Shown here: positions 23,216 through 33,988 of the stretch, piece after piece
How the letters are laid out: every line of letters starts with the position of its first letter
Position numbering within the stretch: the first letter of the stretch is position 1
Program-made: the position numbers and the translations under genes
Assembly: GCA_039111635.1 (NCBI GenBank)
Contig: JBCAQO010000014.1
Location: forward strand, 1,922,001 to 1,986,000
Reading direction: 5' to 3'
DNA length: 64,000 nt
Origin: Heterobasidion occidentale
Taxonomy: Eukaryota; Basidiomycota; Agaricomycetes; Russulales; Bondarzewiaceae
The notes under the pieces: generated by a model
The model's database searches: none
What the model was told of the DNA's origin: nothing
Seen by the model: only the letters and a program-made list of their open reading frames with translations

Positions 23216-24048
23216 TGTTAGGACCGCGTCCTAACACGTGCTTCGCACGTGAATGGATGGGCTGGTCAAGTGCTTCGGACTTGTTGCAGACTCGGACCGC
23301 TTTCTATGACTCCTTACCATTTACATGCTAACGCATGAACGCTGACCTTTGGTTCCTGATTCTTGATGTGGACAGACATTGGTTCTTGACCCCCGTTCCT
23401 GGTTCTTGATCGATCGAAGATGTGGATGGACATTAGTGATCGGATTACTATATTTGGTTATGTGGCAGGTCGATGAGGTATTCTAGCTTACGGATCTCGA
23501 TCATTGACTTCGGTACCTGAGAAGCGCACGGACCAGATCTGGATCCTGCCCTAGACACTTCTGTACGTAAATAGCTGAGATGAGCTTCTAAGAAGCTCAG
23601 CTCGTTCACCTGTAATACACTCGATCTCTGCACTGCACCCGGCGTCTGGCTACCTTCTTAGCCCACGCTTCGTGATCTCTGTCAGATCTGAGAAACTCTT
23701 TGCACGGTCTGACGAAGCACTGGACTCGTCTCCCTTCCCTCCCCTCCCTCTACTCATCCGCTTCTATACCGGGCTAGCTGCCTACCGTGTTCTCAGTTGG
23801 ACACCCCTCGTGTCATCTGTTGGACAGGAGAAGATCATCCGGTTCCTCCTCATCATCGAGAAGACCTCGAAGATCACCTTCTCAATCTCTTCGAGAACAA
23901 AGCCGACAGCGACCCCGAGTTCCTCGAAAGAGCCCAAAGACGATCCATTGTCTTCATCCATTGGAGTCTACGACTATACGAACCAGTGGAGGTTTAGCCT
24001 AGGGACCCCTTCGTGCATCGGTGCACGTGATAGGTCTCCGACCTAACA
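23216..24048 (+). repeat. 3' LTR of the inner Gypsy element
   Basis: 833 bp, TGTTAGGACC...CCGACCTAACA, preceded by the polypurine tract at 23203-23215. Very similar to the 5' LTR at 13668-14499 by eye, which implies recent insertion relative to the LTR at 3340-5006. Confidence 0.92.
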
Positions 24049-25098
24049 AGTCCTCAATCTTAACGAGGTGTAGGTCGGGTCCTGCGTGGACGGTCTCTCC
24101 CCCCCAAGCCGTGTATTCGTATTCGCTCTTGCCTTGTTGTTGGAAAAATCCGGTGAGGATTCCCGCGTAGTAGAAGTGTTGTTTCCTCTCGTCGTAATAA
24201 AGTTGATCCTTGTCGACGTCTTCGGGTAAATCTCCGTAGACTTCTGCTGGGTCTGTTCTGTAGCCGGGAGGGTATCCCGCTGCGACTTCGTCCATTGTTC
24301 TTTATTCTTAGAAGAAGAAGGGTACTGCCTGTCTTCTTCCGGCTTGTAATGCTTCTTGTAAGTCTGGGTCCCTTTTGATAATTTCATTGATGGAAATATC
24401 AATTTGGTCAATGAGTTGGATGATCTCGGAGAATGTGTGTCCCGAGATGAGGGTCCTGAGATGATAAGTTTTGTGGGCGAACTCTCCTCTTCTGACAACA
24501 AAACGATCCCTTCAATTTCTGTTCGGACTGGTGGGGAGTCAGGAGCTTCCAGTGTGTCTTCCTAGGTTGAGGAGAAGGTCCAGTGGATGAGGATTGAGAC
24601 GTGGTCTCTGTTCTCCTTGGTCTTGACGAGTTCCGCTCTGATTCCGTCTGTGTCGATATTCCTTGCGATGGTTCTTCTGAGATCGGGGATAACGGCGATG
24701 GGGAAATCGTCTGGTCTTCCGTCGTGTATCTCGACGCAGTTCCTTGCTCTGATGACGTCGGGCTCTCCGTTGTCCGTGAGGGTGAACGGTGTCTTTGGTT
24801 CGTTGATGAAGCAAATCCCGGAAAATCTATATCCAGTTTTAATGAGATCTATAAAGATTTCGGGTGCTTGTTGTAGCCTGAGTGTGGCTATTCCTGAATA
24901 AACTTTTCCTGGGTTGCGGTGTCTTGCGACTTCTATAGCTCCGGGGTTGTTTATTCTCCCTTGAGGGGTCGCTGCTGGGGTTGCCGTTAGGTTTACCCTG
25001 TTGGCGATTGCTAGAATGTTGTTGACTGATGAGAGAAAGAGCTGTCGCTGTTGGGGATCCAGCTTTGAATAGGGTAGGGATAAAAGAGCTCGTTCAAG
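24049..25098 (-). pseudogene. Gypsy leader and gag N-terminal fragment (outer copy)
   Basis: Collinear with 14500-15548 of the inner element on the opposite strand. It contains, on the minus strand, the open gag start MDEVAAGYPPGYRTDPAEV (ATG at 24293-24295) and the upstream coding stretch with PFTLTDNGEPDV. It stops abruptly at 24049, where the inner element's 3' LTR begins. It belongs with 7950-13667 as the two ends of the outer copy. Confidence 0.8.
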
Positions 25099-25932
25099 TG
25101 TTAGGTCGGAGACCTATCACGTGCACCGATGCACGAAGGGGTCCCTAGGCTAAACCTCCACTGGTTCATATAGTCGTAGACTCCAATGGATGAAGACGAT
25201 GGATCGTCTTTGGGCTCTTTCGAGGAACTCGGGGTCACTGTCGGCTTTGTTCTCGAAGAGATTGAGAAGGTGATCTTCGAGGTCTTCTCGATGATGAGGA
25301 GGAACCGGATGATCTTCTCCTGTCCAACAGATGACACGAGGGGGTGTCCAACTGAGAACGCGGAAGGCAGCTAGCCCGGTATAGAAGCGGATGAGTAGAG
25401 GGAGGGGAGGGAAGGGAGACGAGTCCAGTGCTTCGTCAGACCGTGCAAAGAGTTTCTCAGATCTGACAGAGATCGCGAAGCGTGGGCTAAGAAGGTAGCC
25501 AGATGCCGGGTGCAGTGCAGAGATCGAGTGTATTACAGGTGAACGAGCTGAGCTTCTTAGAAGCTCATCTCGGCTATTTACGTACAGAAGTGTCTAGGGC
25601 AGGATCAAGATCTGGTCCGTGCGCTTCTCAGGTACCGAAGTCAACGATCGAGATCCGTAAGCTAGAATGCCTCATCGACCTGCCATGTAACCAAATATAG
25701 TAATCCGATCACTAATGTCCATCCACATCTTCGATCGATCAAGAACCAGGAACGGGGGTCAGGAACCAATGTCTGTCCACATCAAGAATCAGGAACTAGA
25801 AGTCAGTGTTCATGCGTTAGCATGTAAATGGTAAGGAGTCATGGAGAGTGGTCCGCGTCTGTAGCAAGTCCGAAGCACTTGACCAGCCCGTCCATTCACG
25901 TGCGAAGCACGTGTTAGGACGCGGTCCTAACA
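25099..25932 (-). repeat. 5' LTR of the outer minus-strand Gypsy copy
   Basis: 834 bp, TGTTAGGTCGGAG...GGTCCTAACA on the + strand. Its insertion interrupts the gag-like frame at 25933-26345. The right flank 25933-25937 is TTGAG. Confidence 0.9.
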
Positions 25933-26345
25933 TTGAGAGAGTGTGTTCTGGCAGCTTCGAGCCCTTTGGGCGAGCGCACATCAGCCACCGCTTCGAGCCT
26001 TTTGGGCGAGCGCGTCATGGCAGCTGCTTCAAGCCTTTCGGGCGAGCGCTCAGAGGCGACCTTTGCATACGAGCGAGATCTGCCCTCTGCCGGTCCTTCG
26101 GACCGGGCCGAGACAAAGCTGGATGTCAGTCCAGCAGACAAACGACAATTATGTACCGATCCTTGACCAATCGGGTCAGATTGGTGCTCCGCAGCAGTGC
26201 CAAGACCGCGTGCTGTCACGGAGTTATCGGAGGGGACAGGAGAGAGCTCTGAGCTCGACGAGTCCGTCGACTCACTAGCAGGCTCTCGATATCCCCCAAG
26301 GGATTCCCCTCCAACCAAGTATTGAACACCAGAACGGGTGGGCAT
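25933..26345 (-). pseudogene. N-terminal fragment of a gag-like protein of another LTR element, cut by a Gypsy LTR
   Basis: The minus-strand frame starts at the ATG at 26343-26345 as MPTRSGVQYLVGGES, then runs through a Ser-rich region and SRSYAKVASERSP into three tandem 12-residue repeats, and is cut by the LTR at 25932. A leader of about 70 bp separates it from the LTR-like block at 26418-26688, the order expected of LTR, leader, gag. The family is not certain. No downstream part of this element was found on the far side of the Gypsy insertion. Confidence 0.5.
25945..26055. repeat. Three tandem copies of a 36-bp unit
   Basis: Units centred on CGAGCCCTTTGGGCGAGCGC, imperfect, inside the gag-like frame. 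On the minus strand they encode the repeat (E/T/V)RSP(E/K)(R/G)LEA. Confidence 0.7.
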
Positions 26346-26417
26346 GTTGACAGAGTTCCAAGGGTGATCAAGCCTAGGATGGTGTTGACAAGAATCCAAG
26401 TATGCTAGTTAAAAATA

Positions 26418-26688
26418 TGTGACGCTCGCCTGATGACGAAAGGAATTGAGAACTCAGTCTTCGCACCAGAAGTAACTGCTGCAAATTATGGATTCAGAAA
26501 TCCTCCCCTTCTACTGTACGACCCACGAGCCTTATATACTACAGGTAAGGTACAGTACAAACAGGGGACAAACAGAGAGAGAGAAACCAGGAGATATATT
26601 CAATACCTCCGAAACCACAGGCCCCGCTAACCCCAAGGGTAGCGGAGACTCGATGACTAAAGAAAGGGAGTGACGCGTGACCGTTACA
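26418..26688 (-). repeat. Probable 271-bp LTR
   Basis: Bounded by TGTGACGC at 26418 and CCGTTACA at 26688 (minus strand TGTAACGG...GCGTCACA). It carries a TATA box GTATATAAGG on the minus strand near 26530. A gag-like start lies downstream in the same orientation. No target duplication can be tested because the partner LTR is not in view. Confidence 0.45.
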
Positions 26689-26826
26689 TAAGCCCATGTC
26701 GGGATTCGCCGGCCTCGCCAGGCGTCGCCAGATTTAGGCGCTTTTCCTGATGCTTGGTCCCACCTAAGGTGGCACACTGTTGTAAACCCTCGCTTCCACC
26801 ATATCTACAATCACCATTTATCAATC

Positions 26827-28276
26827 ATGCCCGAGCTCAGCAAGGCTATGGATATCATATTATCGAAGTGGCTCGACGATTTCGGAATCAAGGAGACAGG
26901 CGGCTCTCGTTATGAGGATAAAGTACCGCCAACACTTAGGTATGTAACTTCTAGTATAACGGGAGTCAATTCATAAACTCATTCCTACATAGCCCTCTCG
27001 CACATGGTCCTCACTATTGGCTCTTTGAACAGAGGCAAGACTGGGGTTATGATGGAAGAGCTGGCTTGAGCATCCATGAAATAATGAAAACCATCCAGTC
27101 CCACGATATGTACGATGTTCAACCTATAGATATCCCAGAAGATTGGAAGGCAAGGCTGATCTGTCTGTCCAAGGTAATAAGATGATGACAATAATTTCAG
27201 ACAGCGGCCCAGAACGAGCAGCCGGACTCGGTCGCCTCTCTCTTACACTCGTGCATATGCGAGTATCTCGATGGCATGAATACGATTTGGCCGATCGTGT
27301 TGTACAAGCCAAGGACTGACTTCTCCACCATCCCATATCCGTTGCCGAACTTAACTCTACATCAAGTCCACGATCCCGACTTAGCTTTCTACAGCGTCGA
27401 ATGGACTATCCTCAAAATCTTCTCGAAAGGGCATCCCGGCGCTACTAGATATCGCGAGCTTGGTCTCAGGAGCTTTTTTGACACCATTCTTCCAGCCGTC
27501 TGCTATCAGATTCGAGGCTGTGAGGTGCTTAGGTCAGTTTAAATCATGGTATCAATTATGACGTCTCACAAGTATTATTTCTCACAAGATCAATGTCCAT
27601 CGCTTTCCCCCAATACTCGTCCGATTTCGGGTCTTCAACATGTCCCGATTATGCTTGTCGTCCGACTCGTGATAACCTACCAAATGGCCTGCCTAATGGA
27701 TTTACACCCATTTTATTTGCAGCTCACCACGTGAAGAATCTCAAAAGATTTGAGCATGCAGAAATCTCCTGTGTTCGGCCAGGGCCACCAGAACGTATGC
27801 CTGATCGATCGCAAGGGCTTGTCGAGCTAGCAAAAATCTTTCAACCATCATTACAGCTTCTAGTGATGCACCTGACCAAGGCGCACTGCCTTGATGGAAA
27901 ATGGGACCCAGAGTGGAATGTAAGTGCCTGTTCCTAGTATTCGCTGCAACCGACTTATTGATGCAATCGAATAACCTAATCACAGCCGATTGTCTCCTCC
28001 GACTCGAAAAAACCTCCAATTCCACGGAAGTTCTTCTTCTTTGGAATGAACTACTCCCAGCTCGATTGCATTGTCTATGCTTTCTTCCCGCGCTACAAAG
28101 TCAATTCCGAAGGGCGTCTTGAGTGGGGTTTCTGCGCTTATGAAGCCTATACTCCTCAACCCACAGAGGGTGTCAGTCCACAGACTCGTGCATACTTAGT
28201 CAACACGTTCCTCCGAATTCAACGGCATACCGCCGAATTGGTCAATATCTTCAAGGAATACTCGCTCTCCTTATGA
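26827..28276 (+). CDS. Hypothetical protein A, paralogue of the next gene
   Basis: Five exons: 26827-26939, 26993-27173, 27201-27532, 27589-27919 and 27986-28276, giving 415 aa (MPELSKAMDIILSKWL...KEYSLSL). All junctions have GT/AG ends. The second intron would be only 27 bp (27174-27200), below the usual fungal minimum; it is needed because the frame otherwise stops, so it may mark a sequence error or a small deletion in a real intron. No signal peptide or membrane segment is evident. I recognise no named domain. The C-terminal part (FFFFGMNYSQLDCIVYAFF and following 60 residues) aligns with residues encoded around 30350-30580 in the neighbouring gene, and a preceding segment (LAKIFQPSLQLLVMHL) aligns with LAWLFQGTLKIFIAHL there. 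Function is unknown. Confidence 0.65.
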
Positions 28277-28713
28277 AACACTCCTCTCGCAGAGGAACGA
28301 CGGTGAGTGTCTGACAGTCCGATGTTTCCACCTATTCAAATTTGACACGATGGTCAAGATTCTATTTGTTGTTCCAATCCGACTGAATTACCGGTGTTGA
28401 GAGGCGAAGATGCCGGTGGATGTTTGCTTCGTATTTGGAAGCTGATCGATCTCGCCTTTTGGACAACAAGCCGAAACTCTGCAATCGGCTGAGCTTTGAG
28501 AAATTCATATAGCTTAAATTAGGGAAGGGGAGTATTGCGTTACAGCAGCTAGATGATAACGATCAGAAGAAGTCGGGGTCTTGAATAACGTTTCTAACAG
28601 CGATATGATTCGATCATGATAAATGCACTTGTGTCTCTTACCTCCACCAGTGCTCAGCGTAGTAACACGCACTGAGTTTATCGTTCGTCAATTTTTAGTT
28701 TCTCAGATCTTCA

Positions 28714-30950
28714 ATGCCACCTCAAACCACTCCAGCTGCCAGCGAGGATGTCAAGCCAGCGGAGTTGTGAGTAAACCTGCCATGTTAGATTCCTTCGTGT
28801 ACGATCGATCGCCTTCACACAGTGACATTCCTAACATCGTGATACGCCGTCCAAGCTCTGCAGCTCCAAAGCTCAAGGATCCGCTGGTCGACCGAGAACT
28901 TCTCCAAGCTGATAATACAAAGTCCGGGATCAACAATATCAGCCGATTGAAGCCAGAGGACGATGAATATTGGAAGCGTCTCAATGTCGAATCTGGAATG
29001 AAGACTTGGCAGGATGCTCATGGCATCTTGTGGAGAGTGATGCGTGGAGAAGCGGCCGAAGGAAGTCAGTCGGCATTGCATGCAAGGTAAGTCGCTATTT
29101 TTGTTTCATGGTGACGCATCCTAATTAAGTTGTCACGTGTGCAAGCAACGTTGGCCAACTGAGCCTTGTATCCCAGTACGGCTGGCGATTCTTCTTGTCA
29201 AATGATTCAAATATACAACTTCTTGGGTCGGATCGTCGTACAGTGCACACATCTTTCCACCAAGTATTACATCATGCGATCTTTATTCTGAAAGCTGTTC
29301 AGGAGCACACGCTGTTAATTCCTGATACTTGGCCGGTATGTGCTGCCAGTTGTGTTTCGATAGGCTTTCCATCGTCCTAATCATGATCTCTTATCTTTGC
29401 AGAATTTTGACGAAACATTGGATATTGAAAATGGCAAGGAGGTCGTCCGAGCATTGATGAGAGTATATTTTCAGGGTTTAGAAAAAAAGCTGCCGGCCGT
29501 AACCTTCTCAGTCACTGAGATTAATGACTCCCAAAACTCCCCTGAAACCGAAGTTGCCAGCCTCACATCAGGTGTCATCACCCTCGGCTTGTGGGATGGA
29601 GAGAATGACAACGATGAGCAATTGGACGTCGCATTCACCATGCTTCAAAATTGTCTGTTGCCCGGCAATCACAAAGCCACGTCGGAGCTTGGCGTCGAGC
29701 GCGTTATTGGACCAATTGTAGAGGGCTCTTTTACGTGAAGAATAGCAAAGTTTTATCGTGAGCCGTCTATATCTCAAATTGGTACATTACTGATAGGATA
29801 CGCTTTCAGAGGAAAATCTGTGAAGATGACTCTCATTCTTGGATGTTTCGGCTCATACTCCTCGAGCGATCTTTGCACGAGAATGGAGCTTATCGCTGAC
29901 CCAGGTTCTCCTGATCTGTCCATTCTCTATCCCGTGGTTTTTGGCGCGGATGCGAAGGAAACCTTGGGTAATCATAAAGAGGATAGAAATGCAGGAAAAG
30001 CCAAAGGCAAATCCCAAAAGAGAGACGCCAATGTAGGTCTAGAGGAGGGGTCCATGAATTCAAGCGTCGCAAAACTGCTTGGTGTAAGCCCCTCCATGCA
30101 CAGAGTCTCTGCCCAGCTCGCATGGCTTTTTCAGGGAACATTGAAGATATTCATTGCGCACCTTTGTGAGACGGAGGAATCGAGAATTCCTGACGCCGTG
30201 AAGGAAGGATGGCACATGCTTTCTGAAGAAGAGATAACGAGAGCCAAGGTGAAAGCTGTCGAATGGGAAAAGCTCGAAGTAAGCTGCATCGCGTCTATAC
30301 TTCATATTTGTTGCTAGCTCAAGCCTAAACCGCGACTGAAGATCCCTAAATGGATGTTCGTATATGGGATTGGATACGACTACGCCGGATTCACCGTATA
30401 CGTCTACTACCCCGTCCTTCACGTGAGAGCAGGACACCCGGAATGGGAACTCAACTGCGTCCAAGTGGTCCCTTCCTTCGAGGACGTATTTATAAGATAT
30501 AGTCCACCACGACGTATCAATGCCTTCAAGGTATTACTGGCTATGCGTCGTCACGCTCATTTCCTTGTTCAAACCCTCCGTGGCTCACAAGATCGACTGC
30601 GAGTGCCGAACGAGTTTATCAAGTTGGCTAGGATGACGGAGGATGAAGAGGCGAAGAAGGGAAAGAGAGGTAAACCAGCCCCAAAACACGCCGACACTCC
30701 TCTTGAGAACGCAAGGATGAAGAAGAGCACAGCGACAGGAGGGAAGGGGGCCACCTCGAAGGCGAAGAAGCCAAAGAAATCGGACGATGATGGCAACTAT
30801 ATTTCGACGAGCAATATCACACTGGACGACAGATATGATGTCCCGAAAACCAGGAAGATCGCCGTCAATTATAAGGAGAGTAGTGGAGGAGAATCAGAGT
30901 CTGATAACGCTTTCAGTGATGATCCAAAGGGCAAGAAAAAGGCGAAATAG
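28714..30950 (+). CDS. Hypothetical protein B with lysine-rich tail, paralogue of protein A
   Basis: Six exons: 28714-28766, 28823-29086, 29146-29335, 29403-29734, 29810-30278 and 30318-30950, giving 646 aa from MPPQTTPAASED to KGKKKAK. The intron at 29735-29809 removes an in-frame TGA; the last intron is 39 bp. The middle and C-terminal globular parts resemble protein A: WMFVYGIGYDYAGFTVYVYY pairs with FFFGMNYSQLDCIVYAFFPR, and RRINAFKVLLAMRRHAHFL pairs with QTRAYLVNTFLRIQRHTAEL. A further 120 residues, rich in Lys, Ser and acidic residues (KKSTATGGKGATSKAKKPKK), are unique to B and look like a disordered, possibly nuclear, tail. The two genes are 437 bp apart in the same orientation, so an old tandem duplication is likely. 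No known domain is recognised. Confidence 0.7.
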
Positions 30951-31372
30951 GCGGAGTGGTGGGGATATGTGCTATTCGTCGGAACCATGCACGGCAGTGT
31001 CATATCGCGCTGCCCATAGGAACTAAAGGTTCGTACTCATACGTATTGGGAGCCCTAAAAGGTTTACCTCGTCTCGTGTTGTATCTACCACGGATTAGTG
31101 TATGGTCAGTGAATGACGAAGTATCTAGCACAGTCCGACGTCAAACAGATCGTATTCGACGTGCGGCTGTGTGTGTCAATAATGATGTTCCCTCTCACAG
31201 CGGTATTCACTTGCGCATAGTCATGGTCCTCTGATCTCTGCGAAGGGAAATGTCTCGGCGCTGATCCTGATGCTTATTTCGACGTGACCGGTACGATTTG
31301 CTATTTAATCTCTGCGGTGCAGTCTCAAATAATATTTATATTTGCGGAATTCACCTCGACAGACTACCAGGC

Positions 31373-31803
31373 GGATCCACCACTTTGACAGTGGATGAGT
31401 AGATGTCCGTGATCAAACTTTCTGATATGTGGCAGTTCCCGAAGATGCGGACGAAGGCGATCGATGCAAGTGAGAGCCAGGTTCAAACTTAGGCGCCGTG
31501 GACATGGTTCTCTTGGCCAAGAAGTATAGCATTTCTAGGTGGTTGACCAAGGGCTACGATATACTGGCACGACGCCTTGAGCATACCACGTCTGACGAGA
31601 GAAAACGCCTGGGCTTGGACACATTTGTGAGGCTGGTCGAAGTCCGTGAGAAGAGCTGGAAATATGGGTATGAGAGAAACCAGAGTTACTATGGGGGAAA
31701 TCATCGAGATCAATTCACTTTCGCGAAGGAGATACAAGCGATTTTCCGGGAAGAACTAATGGAAGATGACGACTATTGTAGTGCCCTCAGCGCTCCAATA
31801 TGA
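31373..31803 (+). pseudogene. BTB/POZ family copy 1, broken
   Basis: Corresponds to the last large exon of the BTB genes downstream. After the acceptor at 31372 it reads LPGGSTTLTVDE, then a TAG (31400-31402) replaces the Trp codon of the conserved DEWMSV motif. A one-base deletion near 31488 (CAAACTTAGG versus CAAAAGTTAGG in copy 5) shifts the frame. The distal part is open to 31803 (MEDDDYCSALSAPI). The upstream exons carrying FETVVFL and the first half of the BTB fold are not found in 30960-31372. It is the leftmost and most degraded member of the array. Confidence 0.8.
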
Positions 31804-31874
31804 TGATACGCTCGTGAAGTTCCCCTTTAGTTATGTCACGAGTTCGAACTGCGCTCGAGAGAAAACACCATGCA

Positions 31875-32645
31875 TCAAAGTATACCTGGTGTGAGAGCGT
31901 CAGGACGCGCCACTTTGTTGTGGCCTAACAAGCGGCGACTCAGGATATCTACGTCGATCCGGCCCCACTGAGAGTAGTCGCCAAACTGCATTTCGCGGCG
32001 CCGCGTTGTGAAGAAATCGACGTGATACAAGTAGATCGCGGCCCATTCGTATTGCGAGGCAAACTGCATGAGTGATGCGATGTATGCCCAGAAACCGGAG
32101 ACGATGGGCCCGATGGACGGGTTGGCAGGGGCGATGGCAAATCCGAGGATGGAGAAATATGTGCCGAGAGGAATGATGACAGAGCTTAGGGACCTCAGCT
32201 CCATGGCATCTCTATCATGGGCGCGCCAGCCGCATCGACCCCTGTGCTGGGGGTCCAGCTTGTAGAGGTCCGTCGCCCGGAAGTTGTGGTTTACAATTGC
32301 CTTAATTACCGCCAACTCGACTAGAGGGAATTGGGAGAGAAGCGAGGGCGACACAGTAACCGTGGGGTTGATGGATGCAAGTGTCGCAAAGCTGGGGACG
32401 TTCAAAGAGAGCACGTCAGGGGCCGTCGGTGCTACGGGAGCGGGAGCGAGTGCAAGTGCGAGTGCGAGTGCAGGAGCTGTTGTTCTTTTTGGAGGAGCCT
32501 GAAGAGCTGTCTGTAGCAGTGTCCGGAGATCGGCAATTCCTTTGGTGAGTGTTGAGACTCCGGAGGCTAGGTTTTGTAGTTGATCATTGGAGACTGTGCT
32601 GGCGATCAAAGGGTCTTGAGTTTTGTTGGGAGCGGGATCGGACAT
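31875..32645 (-). CDS. Hypothetical protein with Ala-Leu repeat
   Basis: Single exon, 256 aa, starting MSDPAPNKTQDPLIAS. The N-terminal third is predicted coiled or disordered and includes an Ala-Leu run (ALALALALAPAP) encoded by a GAGTGC-type hexanucleotide repeat at about 32440-32475. The C-terminal half (FRATDLYKLDPQHRGRCGW, EWAAIYLYHVDFFTTRRREM, DYSQWGRIDVDILSRRLL) reads as a folded domain that I associate with a repeated family of uncharacterised Agaricomycete proteins, from memory and without a search. It may be a gag-like or domesticated retroelement protein, but that is only a guess. It is the only minus-strand gene inside the BTB array. Confidence 0.65.
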   Translation of the reverse strand: MSDPAPNKTQDPLIASTVSNDQLQNLASGVSTLTKGIADLRTLLQTALQAPPKRTTAPALALALALAPAPVAPTAPDVLSLNVPSFATLASINPTVTVSPSLLSQFPLVELAVIKAIVNHNFRATDLYKLDPQHRGRCGWRAHDRDAMELRSLSSVIIPLGTYFSILGFAIAPANPSIGPIVSGFWAYIASLMQFASQYEWAAIYLYHVDFFTTRRREMQFGDYSQWGRIDVDILSRRLLGHNKVARPDALTPGIL

Positions 32646-32983
32646 GGTGATGAGGGTTTCGTGGGAGGAATTGGCCTTTGCGCTGCAGTGTTAGGGAATG
32701 AAATGCCTGCTATAAGAAGGAGGCGTATGACCTCTGCTCGCACTCGCGAAGTATATATACGAAGGGGAAGTCCAAGCTCATGGTGGCTTGTGGCTCGCCT
32801 GCAAAGCGAGAGTGGCTCGAGCGCTTGGGCGGTCGTGGGAAAGGTTACGTTAACCTCAAGCTCGACCCCGGGACCCTCTTCCGTGTGGCCTGGCCTTCAT
32901 CGTGGATGCTGCGCGGCATGCGACTCAGTCAATAAAGACCAACTTCATGGTCCGGGATCAGCTTTGGCTCATTCCCTTACGCC

Positions 32984-33988
32984 ATGGGTGAGCCTATCGC
33001 AGAATCGTCTCCGTCAGTCTCAGTAAACACAGAAGAATTTACCCCCCCTATACGAGACGAGCTATTCTATTTCGAGACCGTGGTTTTCTTGGTGAGCCCC
33101 CAATACTTGTGATATTTGCCTTGGATGAGTGTTTCCGGGTCCTTTCTGACATACTTTTATTGGGCAATTAGGTTGAGAATACTTTCTTCAGTGTTCCTCG
33201 TTTCGGGGTCGAGGCGGCCGAAGGTGAATTCGCAAAGATGTTCTCAATGTCTCAAGGAGAAGAAACGACAGCTGGAGCGAGTGAAGACGAACCAATCATT
33301 CTCCCCGCTGAGGTCACTGCACATGATTTCAGGAGTTTCCTCAAGTTCAGCTATCCTCAGTGCGTATAAGCTCTACTCACTGTCAACATGCGCTCAATCA
33401 TATTCAGGCTCCCTGGTGTATCAACTTCTCTGACGGTAGACGAGTGGATATCCGTGCTGAAACTTTCCAACATGTGGAACTTCACAAAGATGCGGGAGAA
33501 GGCGATCGACGCAACCGAGGGCCATATCCTGAACGCGCGCCCCGTGGACGTGATTTTGTTGGCCAGGAAGTACCATATCTCTCAATGGTTACTCGATGGC
33601 TATGCAAAGTTAGCGAGTCGTCCCGAACCTATCACGCCTGAAGAAAGGGAGCATCTGGGACTGGTTTCGTTCTTCCGGCTGGTAGAAATGCACGACAGGA
33701 GCTGGAAATACGCCTGTGATTGCGGAATGAGCGGTGGTACAGTATATGCACGAGACCAACGAGGTAGTTTTGGCTTCAATAATGCGATACGGTCTGCCTT
33801 CGGAGATGAATTGATGGAGGATGGTGCTTATGTACCTAGCGTTGAAGGTACGTGCCCCGATATCCAATCTGTCACCCGACGGAGCATTTATTTCTTCACT
33901 CATGTCACGATAAGCTACTATAGATCGTCATGTGGAGCAGACAGAACGTAAGATCATAAAGAAGAAGGGGAAAGGCAAGAAGAAATAG
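32984..33988 (+). CDS. BTB/POZ domain protein, copy 2
   Basis: Four exons: 32984-33091, 33172-33359, 33408-33847 and 33924-33988, giving 266 aa. The start MGEPIAESSPSV was chosen because it is the first ATG upstream of the conserved ELFYFETVVFL. The BTB fold follows (VENTFFSVPRFGVE, FAKMFSMSQGE, PIILPAEVTAHDFRSFLKFSYP), then the helical half (LTVDEWISVLKLSNMWNFTKMREKAI...LLARKYHISQWLLDGY). It ends in a short lysine-rich tail (KIIKKKGKGKKK). BTB domains are dimerisation modules; in this Agaricomycete family no partner domain (Kelch, MATH, zinc finger) is attached, so the partner and role are unknown. Intron positions and the 188-nt second exon are shared with the other copies. Upstream lies the divergent gene at 31875-32645. 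Confidence 0.8.

Larger units (their letters stand above)
13668..24048 (+). mobile_element. Full-length Ty3/Gypsy chromovirus, inactive
   Basis: A 10.4-kb element with two nearly identical LTRs (13668-14499 and 23216-24048). It has a gag region, aspartic protease, RT, RNase H, integrase, chromodomain, a small hydrophobic frame, an internal TATA box, accessory ORF3 and a polypurine tract (AGAGAGGGGGTAG) next to the 3' LTR. All major frames carry single-base indels or stops. The flanking 5-mers are GTATC (left) and AGTCC (right), so there is no target duplication. Left and right flanks are both pieces of a minus-strand sister element, and about 2.8 kb of that sister (gag to N-terminal RT) is missing at the junction. 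Confidence 0.9.

Noticed and set aside
1349..26690. tRNA genes or CRISPR arrays in the repeat block
   Set aside because: Inverted repeats here are LTR hairpins or the foldback element; no cloverleaf or spaced direct-repeat array was seen by eye.
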